A stretch of DNA of 64,000 bases. Source: Sulfitobacter sp. F26169L. Lineage in GTDB: Bacteria; Pseudomonadota; Alphaproteobacteria; Rhodobacterales; Rhodobacteraceae. Each line of letters opens with the position of its first letter. Positions within the stretch are counted from its first letter, which is position 1. The translations under genes and the position numbers were made by a program. The stretch lies in contig NZ_JAPMLP010000003.1 of the NCBI RefSeq assembly GCF_026410285.1, positions 186,001 through 250,000 on the forward strand, given 5' to 3'. Below are positions 19,204-30,192 of this stretch, in pieces. The notes under the pieces are model-generated. The model made no database searches and was not told the origin of the DNA. It was given only the letters and a program-made list of their open reading frames with translations.

Positions 19204-21215
19204 TCTGCAGCCAAAGCCTTTGTGCGACGCGCCTTTGCATTGGCTGACAGTTCGGCCATCAGGCTGGACGCCCGCGCAATCGGATTGCTTAGATAAAAAT
19301 CTGAGACTGCGTTCACAAATTTACCCGACCCGAGCGGGGCCTGTGGCAGCGACGTCCATTCGTTTTCTGCGACCTGATCGACATTACCCAGATGCGGGTA
19401 TGCCTTTACCAACGCCTGACGCAATGCGGCAAGCGAATCAAACGGCAGCACTGCATCCATTTCGGCGCTCAACGCGCGCAGGATGGCCCAGTTTTCCTTG
19501 GCCTGACCGGGCGCAAAGCTGGCGCGCTGTGCCAATTGCGGGCGTCCTTCGGTGTTCACAAACAGGCCTGATTCTTCGGTATAGGCGGCGGCGGGCAGAA
19601 TGATATCCGCACGGTGCGCTCCGCGATCCCCATGACTGCCCTGATAGATGACAAACGGGCCTGCGGGGATATCCCCCTCATCAGCGCCAAGGTTGTAGAT
19701 AACGTCGGCGGCCAGCACATCCACGACACCGCCTTCGGTGACAGCATCAACATCCATCGCGCCTACGCGACCAGCCGCTGTGTGCAGCACCAACAACTTT
19801 CCACCGGATTTTTCACAGATCGCCTGCACGGTTGCCAGCACCGCAGCGCCGTCTTCCGCTGCCAATGCGCCCTGCCCCACAACCACGATGCAGTTTTTAT
19901 CTGCGAGCTCGGCCATATCAAGGTCCAGCACATGCGCCAGAGCAGCGCGGTCATCGCCCATGTGCTCATATTCATAGGTTAGATCTGCCGGTTCACCGAC
20001 AACAATTACGTCAGCTCCCTGCGTCCATGCCTTGCGGATGCGCGCATTCAGGACCGGTGCTTCGATGGCAGGGTTTGTGCCTACAAGCAGAACTTTATCC
20101 GCAACATCGATATCCTCGATCGCCGCTGTGCCGACATAGGCAGACCGGTTGCCCGCAGGCAACTTGGCACCATCCGTGCGACATTCAACCACACCGCCCT
20201 GCCCCTCGATCAACTGCTTGAGGGCAAACGCGGCCTCAACAGGGGCCAGATCGCCTACAAGACCGGCGACTTTTTTATCTTTCATTGCGGCAGCGGCAGC
20301 GGCCAAAGCTTCGGGCCATTCCGCTTTGCGCAGCTTACCGTTTTCGCGGATGTAGGGCGTATCAAGGCGCTGTTTGCGCAGGCCATCCCAAACAAAACGG
20401 GTTTTATCCGAAATCCACTCTTCGTTTACGCCGTCATGGTTGCGCGGCAGGAAGCGCATCACTTCGCGGCCCTTGGTATCCACGCGAATGTTTGAACATA
20501 GCGCGTCCATCACATCAATGGATTCGGTCTTGGTTAGTTCCCATGGACGGGCGGTGAACGAATAAGGTTTGCTGACCAACGCACCCACTGGGCACAGATC
20601 GATGATGTTGCCCGACAGGTTGCTGTCAATAAGCGCACCCAAATAGGTTGTAATCTCCGAATCTTCGCCACGACCGGTTTGCCCCATGACGTTCAGACCG
20701 GCCACTTCAGTGGTAAAACGCACGCAGCGGGTGCAAGAAATACACCGTGTCATGTGCGTTTCGATCAGCGGCCCGATTTCCAGATCTTCGGTCGCACGCT
20801 TCGGCTCGCGGTAACGCGAGAAATCAACGCCATATGCCATTGCTTGGTCTTGCAAGTCACACTCGCCTCCCTGATCACAGATCGGGCAATCAAGCGGGTG
20901 GTTGATTAGCAGGAATTCCATCACGCCTTCGCGCGCTTTCTTGACCATCGGGCTGTTGGTTTTGACCACAGGCGGCTGGCCTTCGGGACCGGGGCGCAGA
21001 TCACGCACCTGCATCGCACAACTTGCCGCCGGTTTGGGCGGACCACCGACCACTTCGACAAGACACATCCGGCAGTTGCCGGCAATCGAAAGCCGCTCGT
21101 GGTAACAGAACCGCGGCACTTCGACACCTGCCTGCTCACACGCCTGAATAAGCGTCATCGCGCCCTCGGCTTCAACTTCCTTACCGTCGATGATGATCTT
21201 GCGAATATCGCTCAT
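19200..21215 (-). CDS. nuoG: NADH-quinone oxidoreductase subunit G
   Basis: The 671-residue peripheral-arm iron-sulfur subunit of complex I. N-terminal [2Fe-2S] cluster ligands lie in [15 protein letters not shown]. The HxxxCxxCxxxxxC motif of cluster N5 is [14 protein letters not shown] (about 107-120), and [10 protein letters not shown] begins the N4 site. The molybdopterin-oxidoreductase-like remainder is shortened, as in mitochondrial 75-kDa subunits. I see no extra CxxCxxxC set for cluster N7. The DUF5333-like gene ends four bases upstream. Confidence 0.97.
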   Translation of the reverse strand: MSDIRKIIIDGKEVEAEGAMTLIQACEQAGVEVPRFCYHERLSIAGNCRMCLVEVVGGPPKPAASCAMQVRDLRPGPEGQPPVVKTNSPMVKKAREGVMEFLLINHPLDCPICDQGGECDLQDQAMAYGVDFSRYREPKRATEDLEIGPLIETHMTRCISCTRCVRFTTEVAGLNVMGQTGRGEDSEITTYLGALIDSNLSGNIIDLCPVGALVSKPYSFTARPWELTKTESIDVMDALCSNIRVDTKGREVMRFLPRNHDGVNEEWISDKTRFVWDGLRKQRLDTPYIRENGKLRKAEWPEALAAAAAAMKDKKVAGLVGDLAPVEAAFALKQLIEGQGGVVECRTDGAKLPAGNRSAYVGTAAIEDIDVADKVLLVGTNPAIEAPVLNARIRKAWTQGADVIVVGEPADLTYEYEHMGDDRAALAHVLDLDMAELADKNCIVVVGQGALAAEDGAAVLATVQAICEKSGGKLLVLHTAAGRVGAMDVDAVTEGGVVDVLAADVIYNLGADEGDIPAGPFVIYQGSHGDRGAHRADIILPAAAYTEESGLFVNTEGRPQLAQRASFAPGQAKENWAILRALSAEMDAVLPFDSLAALRQALVKAYPHLGNVDQVAENEWTSLPQAPLGSGKFVNAVSDFYLSNPIARASSLMAELSANAKARRTKALAAE

Positions 21216-21219
21216 GGTA

Positions 21220-21618
21220 TCACTTTATCCTCAGCAACGAGCCGATGCGGCTCGATTTTTGAATCTCTTTGCGCCCCAATGCGCAATAGCTTTGCGGGTC
21301 GGACGCCACAACCCCGTTGGCGTTCATATATGCCTCGCCCTTGGCGCGCATCCGCGCCTTTTCCTGATCCGAGTCGGCGTATGCGTCAATCTCGTCGTCC
21401 GTAAACCCCAGCGAGCGGGCGTGCGCACGCACCGATCGGTAAAGCGATAGTGCCTTGATGACGCGCGCCGAAATGTCAGGGCACTTCTTTCGTATCTCGT
21501 CAGCTACAGCAACATCAAAAACTGCATCATCGACCGCGCGCACATCGCGCAGGTTTTGTTTAGCCGAGACCCCGCCGGCGGACATCACAATGAAAAGGGT
21601 GATTATCAGGTTACGCAT
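21220..21618 (-). CDS. Secreted DUF5333-like protein
   Basis: A 132-residue protein with an N-terminal signal peptide ([18 protein letters not shown], probable cleavage after A). The mature part is helical, with two cysteines (KKCPD and SYCALG) that could pair in the periplasm. The ATG at 21618 is chosen over one at 21633 because GAGGAG lies seven bases before it. It matches my recollection of DUF5333, a Rhodobacteraceae family found in this same nuo position. Function unknown. Confidence 0.8.
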   Translation of the reverse strand: MRNLIITLFIVMSAGGVSAKQNLRDVRAVDDAVFDVAVADEIRKKCPDISARVIKALSLYRSVRAHARSLGFTDDEIDAYADSDQEKARMRAKGEAYMNANGVVASDPQSYCALGRKEIQKSSRIGSLLRIK

Positions 21619-21732
21619 ATGTGCTCTCCTCAAATGCTTTTACGGGCTATTGCCCTTGTCGGCATGTGGGTCGGGATCCCTTTGTTATGCAATAACAGCG
21701 CGCACCCGGCGGGATACACACTAGCGGTTGGA

Positions 21733-22065
21733 TTATCGTGCGTCGGGGCATTGTCCCTGCAAGGTGAGTGTATCTTTGTCGATGGAAAGCTGCGCTTGGG
21801 GGGCATCGGGTCCCGCCGTCCAGATGATATCGGAACTACCAAAAAGGTTGACGCAATGAACCACCGCTTCATAGCGGCCCGCTTCACGTGCGCCCAGCAA
21901 TGACTTTGAAACAGGCTTTACCGTGACTGTGAACTGGTCGAGCTGGCGGTCGATCTTGCGCAGTTTTGCATTGTAATATTGACCGTCGAAAAAGATACGG
22001 TCTTCGGCCGAGGTGCAGCCTGCAAGAAGCCCTGCGCACAGCGCAATACCTGTCCAATTGTTCAT
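21733..22065 (-). CDS. Small lipoprotein in the nuo operon
   Basis: A 110-residue protein with a lipobox LLAGC (Cys near residue 17), so a probable periplasm-facing lipoprotein. Two later cysteines (VVHCVN and GQCPD) may form a disulfide. The ATG at 22065 follows GGAGGAG by six bases. A GTG at 22080 is possible but would consume that ribosome-binding site. Function unknown. It is spaced 114 bases from the DUF5333-like gene and 256 bases from the MAPEG gene, a looser part of the operon. Confidence 0.8.
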   Translation of the reverse strand: MNNWTGIALCAGLLAGCTSAEDRIFFDGQYYNAKLRKIDRQLDQFTVTVKPVSKSLLGAREAGRYEAVVHCVNLFGSSDIIWTAGPDAPQAQLSIDKDTLTLQGQCPDAR

Positions 22066-22321
22066 CACCGTCTCCTCCACACGCAGCCGTGCGGCTAATT
22101 ACGTAACTTTGTGCCTGTTATTGCGCAAATTATCAGGCAGGGCCAGTGCTTCTTCGTTCTGTAATGTTTTGCGATGGCGCCACACTAATGCGATGCTCAA
22201 AGCCCAATGCAGCGCAGCCATTTGCCGCACGATCATTAGTAATGCCGAGAAAGACCATGTTCGATAGATCGCTCACCAGCCTTTGCGCGCCCCTTCGCGA
22301 GAAATATACCAACATGACAGC

Positions 22322-22729
22322 TTAGAATGCCGCGATCACTGCCAGAACAGCAGTGATGATGATGCAGAACCAGCCAATAACATACGACACAGACCGCATC
22401 GCCTGATTTTCTGTACGAATGTGAACGAACGCCATCACCAGACGGGATACCAGAAAAACCGATGCAAGGATGTTTACCATTAGCGGGGATGCCCCTGCCA
22501 ACATCGCGGCCAGTGTAGCGGCAACATAAGGACCAGAAGTTTCGACCGCGTTCATAAATGCGCGCTCGCTGCGGTAAGCCGGATCACTATAGTCCCGCTT
22601 TGGCTTACCACAGCCACACCGGTTTTCGGCGGTCCGGCCCCGCGTGCTATTCAGCGACAGCCCGACCACAAGCAAAGCCCACAGGGCGAGCGACGCGATG
22701 GCGTGACTATATTGCGCAAATTGGTCCAA
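22322..22729 (-). CDS. MAPEG-family integral membrane protein
   Basis: A 135-residue MAPEG-type protein (membrane-associated proteins in eicosanoid and glutathione metabolism) with four hydrophobic helices. The typical core is ERAFMNAVETSGPYVAATLA followed by FLVSRLVMAFVHIR. A hydrophilic loop (CGCGKPKRDYSDPAY) sits after helix 1. I choose the TTG at 22729: GGAG stands seven bases upstream and spans the nuoF stop. An ATG at 22801 would overlap nuoF by 68 bases and add a basic non-family leader. Glutathione or redox-lipid chemistry is only inferred from the family. Confidence 0.8.
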   Translation of the reverse strand: MDQFAQYSHAIASLALWALLVVGLSLNSTRGRTAENRCGCGKPKRDYSDPAYRSERAFMNAVETSGPYVAATLAAMLAGASPLMVNILASVFLVSRLVMAFVHIRTENQAMRSVSYVIGWFCIIITAVLAVIAAF

Positions 22730-22733
22730 CCCC

Positions 22734-24038
22734 CTACTCCGCAGCGACAGAGCCGACGCGGCCCGTGCGTTTATGGGCAATCCGCTCTTCGATCTCGTCA
22801 CGGAAGTGTCGGATCAAACCCTGAATAGGCCAAGCGGCAGCGTCGCCAAGAGCACAGATTGTGTGGCCCTCTACCTGCTTGGTCACGTCCAGCAGCATAT
22901 CGATCTCTTCCGGTTCTGCATCGCCCCTTACCAAACGCTCCATCACCCGCATCATCCAGCCCGTGCCTTCACGGCAAGGAGTACACTGGCCGCAGGATTC
23001 ATGCTTGTAAAACGCGGCCAGACGCCAGATCGCCTTGATCACATCGGTTTGCTTGTCCATCACAATCACTGCTGCGGTTCCAAGGCCCGAGCGCTGTTCG
23101 CGCAAGTAATCGAAATCCATAATCGCGTGGCGCATCTCGTGGCCGGGAATCAGCGGGACCGAACTACCGCCCGGAATAACCGCCTTAAGGTTGTCCCAGC
23201 CGCCGCGAATACCACCGCAATGTTTTTCGATCAGTTCTTCAAAACCGATGCTCATCGATTCTTCGACAACACAGGGGTTATTCACATGCCCCGAAATCGC
23301 GAACAGCTTGGTTCCCGCATTGTTAGGCCGACCAAATCCCGCAAACCAGCCACCGCCACGGCGCAGGATTGTCGGCACAACCGCAATGGATTCGACGTTG
23401 TTCACAGTGGTCGGGCAACCGTACAGGCCCGCACCCGCCGGAAACGGCGGTTTCATGCGAGGCATGCCTTTTTTACCCTCAAGGGATTCAAGAAGCGCGG
23501 TTTCTTCACCGCAGATGTAGGCTCCCGCACCATGTGCGAGGTACAAATCAAAATCCCAGCCTGACTTGGCTGCGTTCTTACCCAACAGACCTGCATCATA
23601 GGCTTCGTCGATTGCAGCTTGCAGCGCTTCTTTTTCGCGAATGTATTCGCCGCGGATGTAGATGTAACAAGCATTTGCGTTCATCGCAAAGGACGCGATC
23701 AGGCACCCTTCGATCAATGTGTGCGGATCGTGGCGCATGATTTCGCGGTCTTTACAGGTGCCCGGCTCGGATTCATCGGCGTTCACCACCAGATAGCTGG
23801 GCCGACCATCAGACTCTTTGGGCATGAACGACCATTTCAGGCCCGTGGGGAAACCCGCACCGCCCCGCCCGCGCAGACCGGAAGCTTTCATCTCGTCGAT
23901 GATCCAGTCGCGGCCCTTTTTAATGATGTCCGCCGTCCCATCCCAATGGCCCCGTGTTTGCGCACCCTTCAAGGTGCGGTCATGCATGCCGTAGAGGTTG
24001 GTGAAAATCCGGTCTTTATCTTGCAACATGGTGCTCAT
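22734..24038 (-). CDS. nuoF: NADH-quinone oxidoreductase subunit F
   Basis: The 434-residue NADH-oxidising subunit of complex I, binding NADH, FMN and cluster N3. The FMN/NADH glycine loop is [18 protein letters not shown] (about 55-72). [16 protein letters not shown] follows, and [11 protein letters not shown] plus a later C (HTICALGD) supply the N3 [4Fe-4S] ligands. The first ATG overlaps the DUF5337-like gene stop by ATGA. Full family length. Confidence 0.98.
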   Translation of the reverse strand: MSTMLQDKDRIFTNLYGMHDRTLKGAQTRGHWDGTADIIKKGRDWIIDEMKASGLRGRGGAGFPTGLKWSFMPKESDGRPSYLVVNADESEPGTCKDREIMRHDPHTLIEGCLIASFAMNANACYIYIRGEYIREKEALQAAIDEAYDAGLLGKNAAKSGWDFDLYLAHGAGAYICGEETALLESLEGKKGMPRMKPPFPAGAGLYGCPTTVNNVESIAVVPTILRRGGGWFAGFGRPNNAGTKLFAISGHVNNPCVVEESMSIGFEELIEKHCGGIRGGWDNLKAVIPGGSSVPLIPGHEMRHAIMDFDYLREQRSGLGTAAVIVMDKQTDVIKAIWRLAAFYKHESCGQCTPCREGTGWMMRVMERLVRGDAEPEEIDMLLDVTKQVEGHTICALGDAAAWPIQGLIRHFRDEIEERIAHKRTGRVGSVAAE

Positions 24039-24259
24039 CCGTCTTTCTCAGATTGGCGCAAACGCCACATTCTGAATGCTTGTATAAAGACCCATAGAAA
24101 CACGGCAGCGATGCCGAGCTCCAACAGGCCCATTGTTTGGTTTGACCATCCATAGATAGTCCCTGCAGCTTCGATTGCTATAAAAGCAAACGCGCCCACA
24201 ACACTTACGATCGCAAGGTGTCGCCCGTTGCGTGACAGTTGATCATCGTTTTCCGCCAC
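24035..24259 (-). CDS. Small two-helix membrane protein, DUF5337-like
   Basis: A 74-residue protein with two hydrophobic helices (about residues 14-34 and 42-62) and basic ends. It starts with GTG, six bases after GGGAG, and its stop overlaps nuoF by ATGA, so it is coupled to nuoF. I recognise it as resembling DUF5337, a family of Rhodobacteraceae nuo operons. The function is unknown. An accessory or assembly role in complex I is inferred only from position. Confidence 0.75.
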   Translation of the reverse strand: MAENDDQLSRNGRHLAIVSVVGAFAFIAIEAAGTIYGWSNQTMGLLELGIAAVFLWVFIQAFRMWRLRQSEKDG

Positions 24260-24274
24260 GAACTGCTCCCTGCT

Positions 24275-25093
24275 TTATGTCTTTTTCTTCTTCTTCGAGA
24301 ACTCCGTCTCGCCGCCCTTGGCCAGTATTTTAGCCTGCGACATCCAGCCGTCCCGCTCTATCCGGCCCTTAAAACGCAGGTTTTCATCCACCCACGCGAT
24401 GTCTTTCTTCTTCCACTTTGAAACCTGGTCAAAGTGATAGACCCCAAGATCATTCAAAGTCTGTTCAAGCTTGGGACCAACGCCGCTGATCAGCTTGAGA
24501 TCATCTTTCCCTTCGGGGCGCGGCGCGGCAAGCATTGTTTCCGGCTTTTGGCCACTTGTTTTCGCTGCTGGCTTCGTCGTAGCTGCTGATGCCGTCGCTC
24601 TGCCAGCATTTGGCTGTTTTTGAGCAATTACCGCAGGTTTCGCAGCATTTTGTGCCTCTTTGACGCTTTCACTTGGCCCGTCAGCGATCCCTGAGCCTTG
24701 CTGTACTGCATTAGCTGTCTGGCTGAATGCAGCAGATGACGTAGTGTTTGTGCCTGCTTTTGTACCCGCTGCTGCTCGTTTGGGGGATCTCGTTCCAGCC
24801 GCCGTATCTACAGCTTTATTATCAGGCGTTGTGATCGTATCGGATGCAGCGATGCCTGCCGCAGCCCCCTCTGGAATGGCAGACGCAAAACCGATTGCTC
24901 GGGAGCGTCCATTGCAGAATGCGTTATTGAGAATAATTCCCAACCCCACGCCAATCAGGGCACCAAGCAGCAAAGAAAGTGAAAAAACGGCGTTTGCGCT
25001 CCAGAAAAGAAAAGCAAACGAAAGCGCGCCTGTCAGAGCCGCAATGCTCCAACAAATCATGCCACACTTTGTGCTGTTCTCTTTCATCGCCAT
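24275..25093 (-). CDS. Membrane-anchored protein with NuoE-type C-terminal HhH domain
   Basis: A 272-residue protein. Two hydrophobic helices at about 11-55 anchor it. A long Ala/Thr/Lys-rich linker (about 70-200) follows, then a C-terminal helix-hairpin-helix-like domain from about 205: DDLKLISGVGPKLEQTLNDL and WVDENLRFKGRIERDGW. The same domain ends NuoE, encoded immediately upstream, where it reads [20 protein letters not shown]. The two are clearly paralogous, and a tail duplication is likely. The start may be 25093 or 25087; neither has a strong ribosome-binding site. Function unknown. Confidence 0.8.
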   Translation of the reverse strand: MAMKENSTKCGMICWSIAALTGALSFAFLFWSANAVFSLSLLLGALIGVGLGIILNNAFCNGRSRAIGFASAIPEGAAAGIAASDTITTPDNKAVDTAAGTRSPKRAAAGTKAGTNTTSSAAFSQTANAVQQGSGIADGPSESVKEAQNAAKPAVIAQKQPNAGRATASAATTKPAAKTSGQKPETMLAAPRPEGKDDLKLISGVGPKLEQTLNDLGVYHFDQVSKWKKKDIAWVDENLRFKGRIERDGWMSQAKILAKGGETEFSKKKKKT

Positions 25094-25130
25094 CTCAGAA
25101 GCCTATCTGCCAGCCCGATCCCGTCAGCCG

Positions 25131-26336
25131 CTAGTTATACCGACCGTCTTTACCCGCTTTCGTAGAAAATTCGGTTTCTTCACCGCGTGCCAGTTTACCC
25201 GCTTGTTCTACCCAGTTGTCACGTGATGCACGGCCCTTGAAGCCTTCAAGGTTCCGGTCAACCCACGCAAGCTCGTCCTCACCCCATTTAGCGATCTGGT
25301 CATAGTGGTAAAAGCCCATGGAGTTTAACAGGCCTTCAAGTTTTGGTCCAATACCCTTGATCAGCTTCAAATCATCTGCACCGGCTTTGCGCGGCGCGCT
25401 CATGGTGCGGGGCTTCTTGCCGGCGCGCGGGGTCTCTGTGCCGGACTCTGCCTTTGCATCAGTCTTCGGTTCCGGTGCGGGTGTGCCGCGTGCAGGTTTG
25501 GCTTTGGCTTCCACCTCGGGCGCTTCGCCTTTAACTTCCGACACCTGATCAGATGCGACACCACGCTTGCGGTCGACTTCCGGATCGTCGCCTCGTTTGG
25601 CAGGAGGCTTCTCGCCTGTGTTCGCAGCTTTGCCCTGCCAAGGCGTCAACAACGGCACCTCTGTACCATCGATCCGTTTGACCGTATCGCCTATGTCCGT
25701 CGCCAACTGCACTGACGCGTTATATCGGGTTTTTCCGCTATCATATTCGGTAAGCGAAGTCAGCCCGCCAAGCGGTTCGGAGGCATAACGGCCATTTTGC
25801 GGCCCCGGAACGGGAACGTTGCCAGCCGCCAGTTCATCAAGAATTCTGGTAAAATTCTCGGCAGTCAAATCCTCGTAATAATCCTTGCCGATCTGCGCCA
25901 TCGGCGCGTTGGAACACGCGCCCAGACATTCCACTTCTTCCCACGAAAACTTGCCATCCGCGCTGAGTTCGAACGCTTTGGGCGCAATTTTTTCGCGACA
26001 AACACCGATCAGGTCTTCTGCGCCGCAAATCATGCAGGACGTGGTGCCGCAAATCTGGATATGGGCCACCGAGCCGACCGGCGCGAGTTTGTACATGAAA
26101 TAGAACGTCGCCACTTCAAGACCGCGGATATAGGCCAGATCCAGCATGTCGCAGACATATTCGATTGCCGGACGGGTCAGCCACCCCTCCTGCTCATGCG
26201 CGCGCCACAACAGCGGGATAATCGCCGATGCCTGACGGCCTTCGGGATATTTGGTGATCTGCACTTCGGCCCATGCCTGATTGTCAGGAGTGAAGGCGAA
26301 GGACTCGGGTTGTTCAGGGTGGAGACGGCGGAGCAT
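25131..26336 (-). CDS. nuoE: NADH-quinone oxidoreductase subunit E with C-terminal extension
   Basis: The 24-kDa-type subunit of complex I carrying the [2Fe-2S] cluster N1a. Ligands are in CGTTSC (near residue 95) and CLGAC (near 137). The product is 401 residues, about twice the usual length. After the NuoE fold (about 1-235) comes a charged Pro/Lys/Glu-rich linker (about 235-315), then an HhH-like domain, [20 protein letters not shown] and onward to [18 protein letters not shown]. This extension is known in Rhodobacteraceae but has no assigned role. The ribosome-binding site is weak and the gap to nuoD is 81 bases. Confidence 0.95.
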   Translation of the reverse strand: MLRRLHPEQPESFAFTPDNQAWAEVQITKYPEGRQASAIIPLLWRAHEQEGWLTRPAIEYVCDMLDLAYIRGLEVATFYFMYKLAPVGSVAHIQICGTTSCMICGAEDLIGVCREKIAPKAFELSADGKFSWEEVECLGACSNAPMAQIGKDYYEDLTAENFTRILDELAAGNVPVPGPQNGRYASEPLGGLTSLTEYDSGKTRYNASVQLATDIGDTVKRIDGTEVPLLTPWQGKAANTGEKPPAKRGDDPEVDRKRGVASDQVSEVKGEAPEVEAKAKPARGTPAPEPKTDAKAESGTETPRAGKKPRTMSAPRKAGADDLKLIKGIGPKLEGLLNSMGFYHYDQIAKWGEDELAWVDRNLEGFKGRASRDNWVEQAGKLARGEETEFSTKAGKDGRYN

Positions 26337-26417
26337 CGGATCAGGCTTTCGTACTTGCGGAGGCGGCAGATACCTCCGGAGGGAGTTTAGTTGGAAAAAT
26401 GATGAAGGGCGACAGAA

Positions 26418-27644
26418 TCAACGATCGACCTCGCCAAACACGATGTCCATCGTACCGATGATTGCAGCGACATCGGCCAGTTGATGGCCCTTGGCGAGAT
26501 AATCCATCGCCTGCAAGTGCAGATATCCCGGCGCGCGCAGTTTGGCGCGGTAGGGTTTGTTGGTGCCATCCGCCACCAGATACACACCGAACTCACCTTT
26601 GGGAGCCTCGACGGCTGCGTACACTTCACCAGCCGGCACGTGGAAGCCTTCGGTGTAAAGCTTGAAGTGGTGGATCAAACTCTCCATGGATGTCTTCATG
26701 TCCGACCGTTTGGGCGGAGTAATTTTACCACGGGCAAGGATATCGCCCTTCCCTTCCGGAGCGCGCAGTTTTTCGATGGCTTGCAGCATGATGCTCGCAG
26801 ACTGGCGCATTTCCTCCATGCGGACGAGATAGCGGTCGTAGCAATCGCCATTCACCCCTGTTGGGATCTGGAAATCAAATTCGTCATAGCACTCATAAGG
26901 TTCCGCGCGGCGCAAATCCCACGCAAGGCCTGAACCGCGTACCATCACGCCGGAGAAGCCCCAATCGGAAATATCCTGCTCGCTCACCACGCCGATATCG
27001 ACGTTGCGCTGTTTGAATATCCGGTTTTCGGTCAGCAGCGTGTCAATGTCGACCATAAACCCGCTGAGGAATTTATGGGTCCACGTTTCGATATCATCCA
27101 GCAGCGCCTCAGGCAGGTCCTGATGAACACCACCGGGACGGAAATAAGCCGCATGCAACCGGGCTCCGCAAGCACGTTCGTAAAAGATCATCAAATCTTC
27201 ACGCTCTTCAAAACCCCAGAGTGGCGGGGTGAGCGCGCCCACGTCCATCGCCTGCGTGGTGACGTTCAGCAGGTGCGACAGGATGCGGCCAATCTCGGAG
27301 TACAGCACACGGATGAGGCTCGCGCGGCGGGGCACCTCGACGCCGGTGAGGCGTTCGATGGCCAAACACCAGGCATGTTCCTGATTCATCGGCGCCACGT
27401 AATCCAGGCGGTCGAAATACGGCAGGTTTTGCAGATAGGTCCGGCTCTCCATGAGCTTTTCGGTGCCACGGTGCAGCAGACCGATATGCGGATCACAGCG
27501 CTCGACAATCTCGCCGTCCAGTTCCAGCACCAGACGCAAAACGCCGTGGGCCGCAGGGTGTTGCGGACCGAAGTTGATGTTGAAATTCCGGATTTTCTGC
27601 TCGCCCGTCAGAGCGTCTTCGAAACCTTTGGTGCCGTCCATCAT
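26418..27644 (-). CDS. nuoD: NADH-quinone oxidoreductase subunit D
   Basis: The 408-residue 49-kDa-type subunit of complex I, which forms the quinone site with NuoB. The conserved N-terminal loop is [21 protein letters not shown], split here as GPQHPAAHG and VLELDGE. The later CHIGLLHRG-like motif reads [13 protein letters not shown]. The C-terminus ends in [12 protein letters not shown], the family signature. GGAGG lies eight bases before the first of two consecutive ATGs, inside the preceding 42-aa ORF. NuoC and NuoD are separate genes here, unlike in E. coli. Confidence 0.98.
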   Translation of the reverse strand: MMDGTKGFEDALTGEQKIRNFNINFGPQHPAAHGVLRLVLELDGEIVERCDPHIGLLHRGTEKLMESRTYLQNLPYFDRLDYVAPMNQEHAWCLAIERLTGVEVPRRASLIRVLYSEIGRILSHLLNVTTQAMDVGALTPPLWGFEEREDLMIFYERACGARLHAAYFRPGGVHQDLPEALLDDIETWTHKFLSGFMVDIDTLLTENRIFKQRNVDIGVVSEQDISDWGFSGVMVRGSGLAWDLRRAEPYECYDEFDFQIPTGVNGDCYDRYLVRMEEMRQSASIMLQAIEKLRAPEGKGDILARGKITPPKRSDMKTSMESLIHHFKLYTEGFHVPAGEVYAAVEAPKGEFGVYLVADGTNKPYRAKLRAPGYLHLQAMDYLAKGHQLADVAAIIGTMDIVFGEVDR

Positions 27645-27768
27645 GTGGAAGCCTCCGTTAAAAATCCACCAATGGTGGATTGGCTAGGTTTTTTAAAAAG
27701 GGGAAATGAAGCCAGTGCCAACGTCAGCGTGGCAATCGACCCACCATACATACCAACCAGCAAATCCA

Positions 27769-27769
<1 letters not shown>
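27641..27769 (-). CDS. Candidate 42-residue membrane peptide between nuoC and nuoD
   Basis: A 43-codon ORF that fills the gap between nuoC and nuoD exactly. Its ATG shares one base with the nuoC stop (TGATG), and its TGA overlaps the nuoD start (ATGA). Such double coupling is strong evidence that it is translated. The product has a hydrophobic N-terminal half ([20 protein letters not shown]), a Lys-Lys pair after it, and a polar tail with [10 protein letters not shown], suggesting one membrane helix. The ribosome-binding site of nuoD lies inside it. I know of no homolog. It could also act only as a translational spacer. Confidence 0.6.
27663..27681. repeat. 9-bp perfect inverted repeat inside the nuoC-nuoD ORF
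   Basis: AATCCACCA-A-TGGTGGATT, with arms at 27663-27671 and 27673-27681. In mRNA it would form a hairpin just upstream of the nuoD ribosome-binding site. It could limit nuoD initiation unless ribosomes reading the 42-aa ORF open it. Confidence 0.7.
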
Positions 27770-29266
<1,497 letters not shown>

Positions 29267-29323
29267 GGGTGGCTCCTTTCTTGGATGGCGTGGGCATCTC
29301 GCCCTGCTTGACGCTTTGTATGG

Positions 29324-29352
29324 GGTTTAGCCGTGCGGCGGCACGGGGTCAA
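29324..29352 (-). promoter_or_regulatory. Candidate nuo operon promoter with a palindrome in its spacer
   Basis: On the minus strand, TTGACC (29352-29347) is followed after exactly 17 bases by TAAACC (29329-29324), about 58 bases before the nuoA TTG. The spacer is nearly all one inverted repeat, CCGTGC-CGCC-GCACGG (29331-29346). A symmetric site between -35 and -10 is where a repressor or DNA-twisting activator would bind. The -10 match is weak, 3 of 6. Confidence 0.45.
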
Positions 29353-29506
29353 CGGGAGGAAGGGCGGAAAGGTAGTGCCAACGCGTGGCAGATAGCCGCC
29401 CCGACACCAGAAATCCGCGCAAAGTCGGTTTTCGAACCTATAGCATTGCGAAGAAACCGGATAGACAGGCCCCACTGTGCATCCGAAACAACTGACGACA
29501 CCTGCC

Positions 29507-30109
29507 ATGAAACAACTTGATCAAGAATTACGGGTTGATTTTATCAGCGGCGCGGTTGCTCACCGGCTTCGCTTTGGCGGGGGACGCGGGCAGGCTTTGG
29601 CGCGCGCGATGGGATTGCAGGCCGGCAAAACGCCAATGGTCGTCGATGCCACGGCTGGACTGGGGCGCGATGCGTTTTTGCTGGCATCGCTTGGCGCGCA
29701 GGTCACGCTGATTGAGCGATCGCAGAAAATGCATAAACTGCTGGCGCAAGGCATGAAGCAGGCCTTTGACGAAGGCGGCGTATTTCGAGACATTATCAAC
29801 CGCATGACCCTTCTGGAGGGCGATGCAAAGGATTTGCTGCCTGATCTGCGCGGAGAGGCCATTCTGGTTGATCCCATGCACCCGCCACGCAAAAATACGG
29901 CTTTGGTCAAGCGCGAGCTGCGTCAGGTCCGCGAAATTGTGGGAACCGATGAAGATGCGGTAGAGTTGATGCGCGCAGCCCTTGCGCACGCGCGCAACCG
30001 TGTGGTGCTGAAATGGCCAGCCAAGGCCGATCCGATGGCTGGGATACGGCCGCGCTCGCATGTCATTCAGGGAAAATCAACGCGTTACGATGTGTTTATG
30101 ATATCGTGA
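29507..30109 (+). CDS. rsmJ: 16S rRNA (guanine1516-N2)-methyltransferase, RsmJ-like
   Basis: A 200-residue SAM-dependent methyltransferase that should methylate G1516 of 16S rRNA. RsmJ hallmarks are DFISGAVAHRLRFGGGRGQA near the N-terminus, the SAM motif VVDATAGLGRDAFLLASLGA, and the catalytic-loop-like LVDPMHPPRKNTALVK, where E. coli RsmJ has DPMFP. It lacks the ~50-residue N-terminal part of the E. coli enzyme. The start may be the ATG at 29507 or a GTG at 29477; neither has a strong ribosome-binding site. It is transcribed divergently from nuoA and converges with the leucine cluster. Confidence 0.85.
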   Translation: MKQLDQELRVDFISGAVAHRLRFGGGRGQALARAMGLQAGKTPMVVDATAGLGRDAFLLASLGAQVTLIERSQKMHKLLAQGMKQAFDEGGVFRDIINRMTLLEGDAKDLLPDLRGEAILVDPMHPPRKNTALVKRELRQVREIVGTDEDAVELMRAALAHARNRVVLKWPAKADPMAGIRPRSHVIQGKSTRYDVFMIS

Positions 30110-30192
30110 GGCTCTTCCCTCGGGTTTAGAAAAGCAACGACAACGGGCTGCAACGAAATCGGAGTGCAAGGCCCCGCCCACACATTTCCGCG

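Noticed and set aside
22133-22315. 60-codon minus-strand ORF between the MAPEG and lipoprotein genes
   Set aside because: No ribosome-binding site, no hydrophobic or domain pattern, and poor fit to neighbouring junctions.
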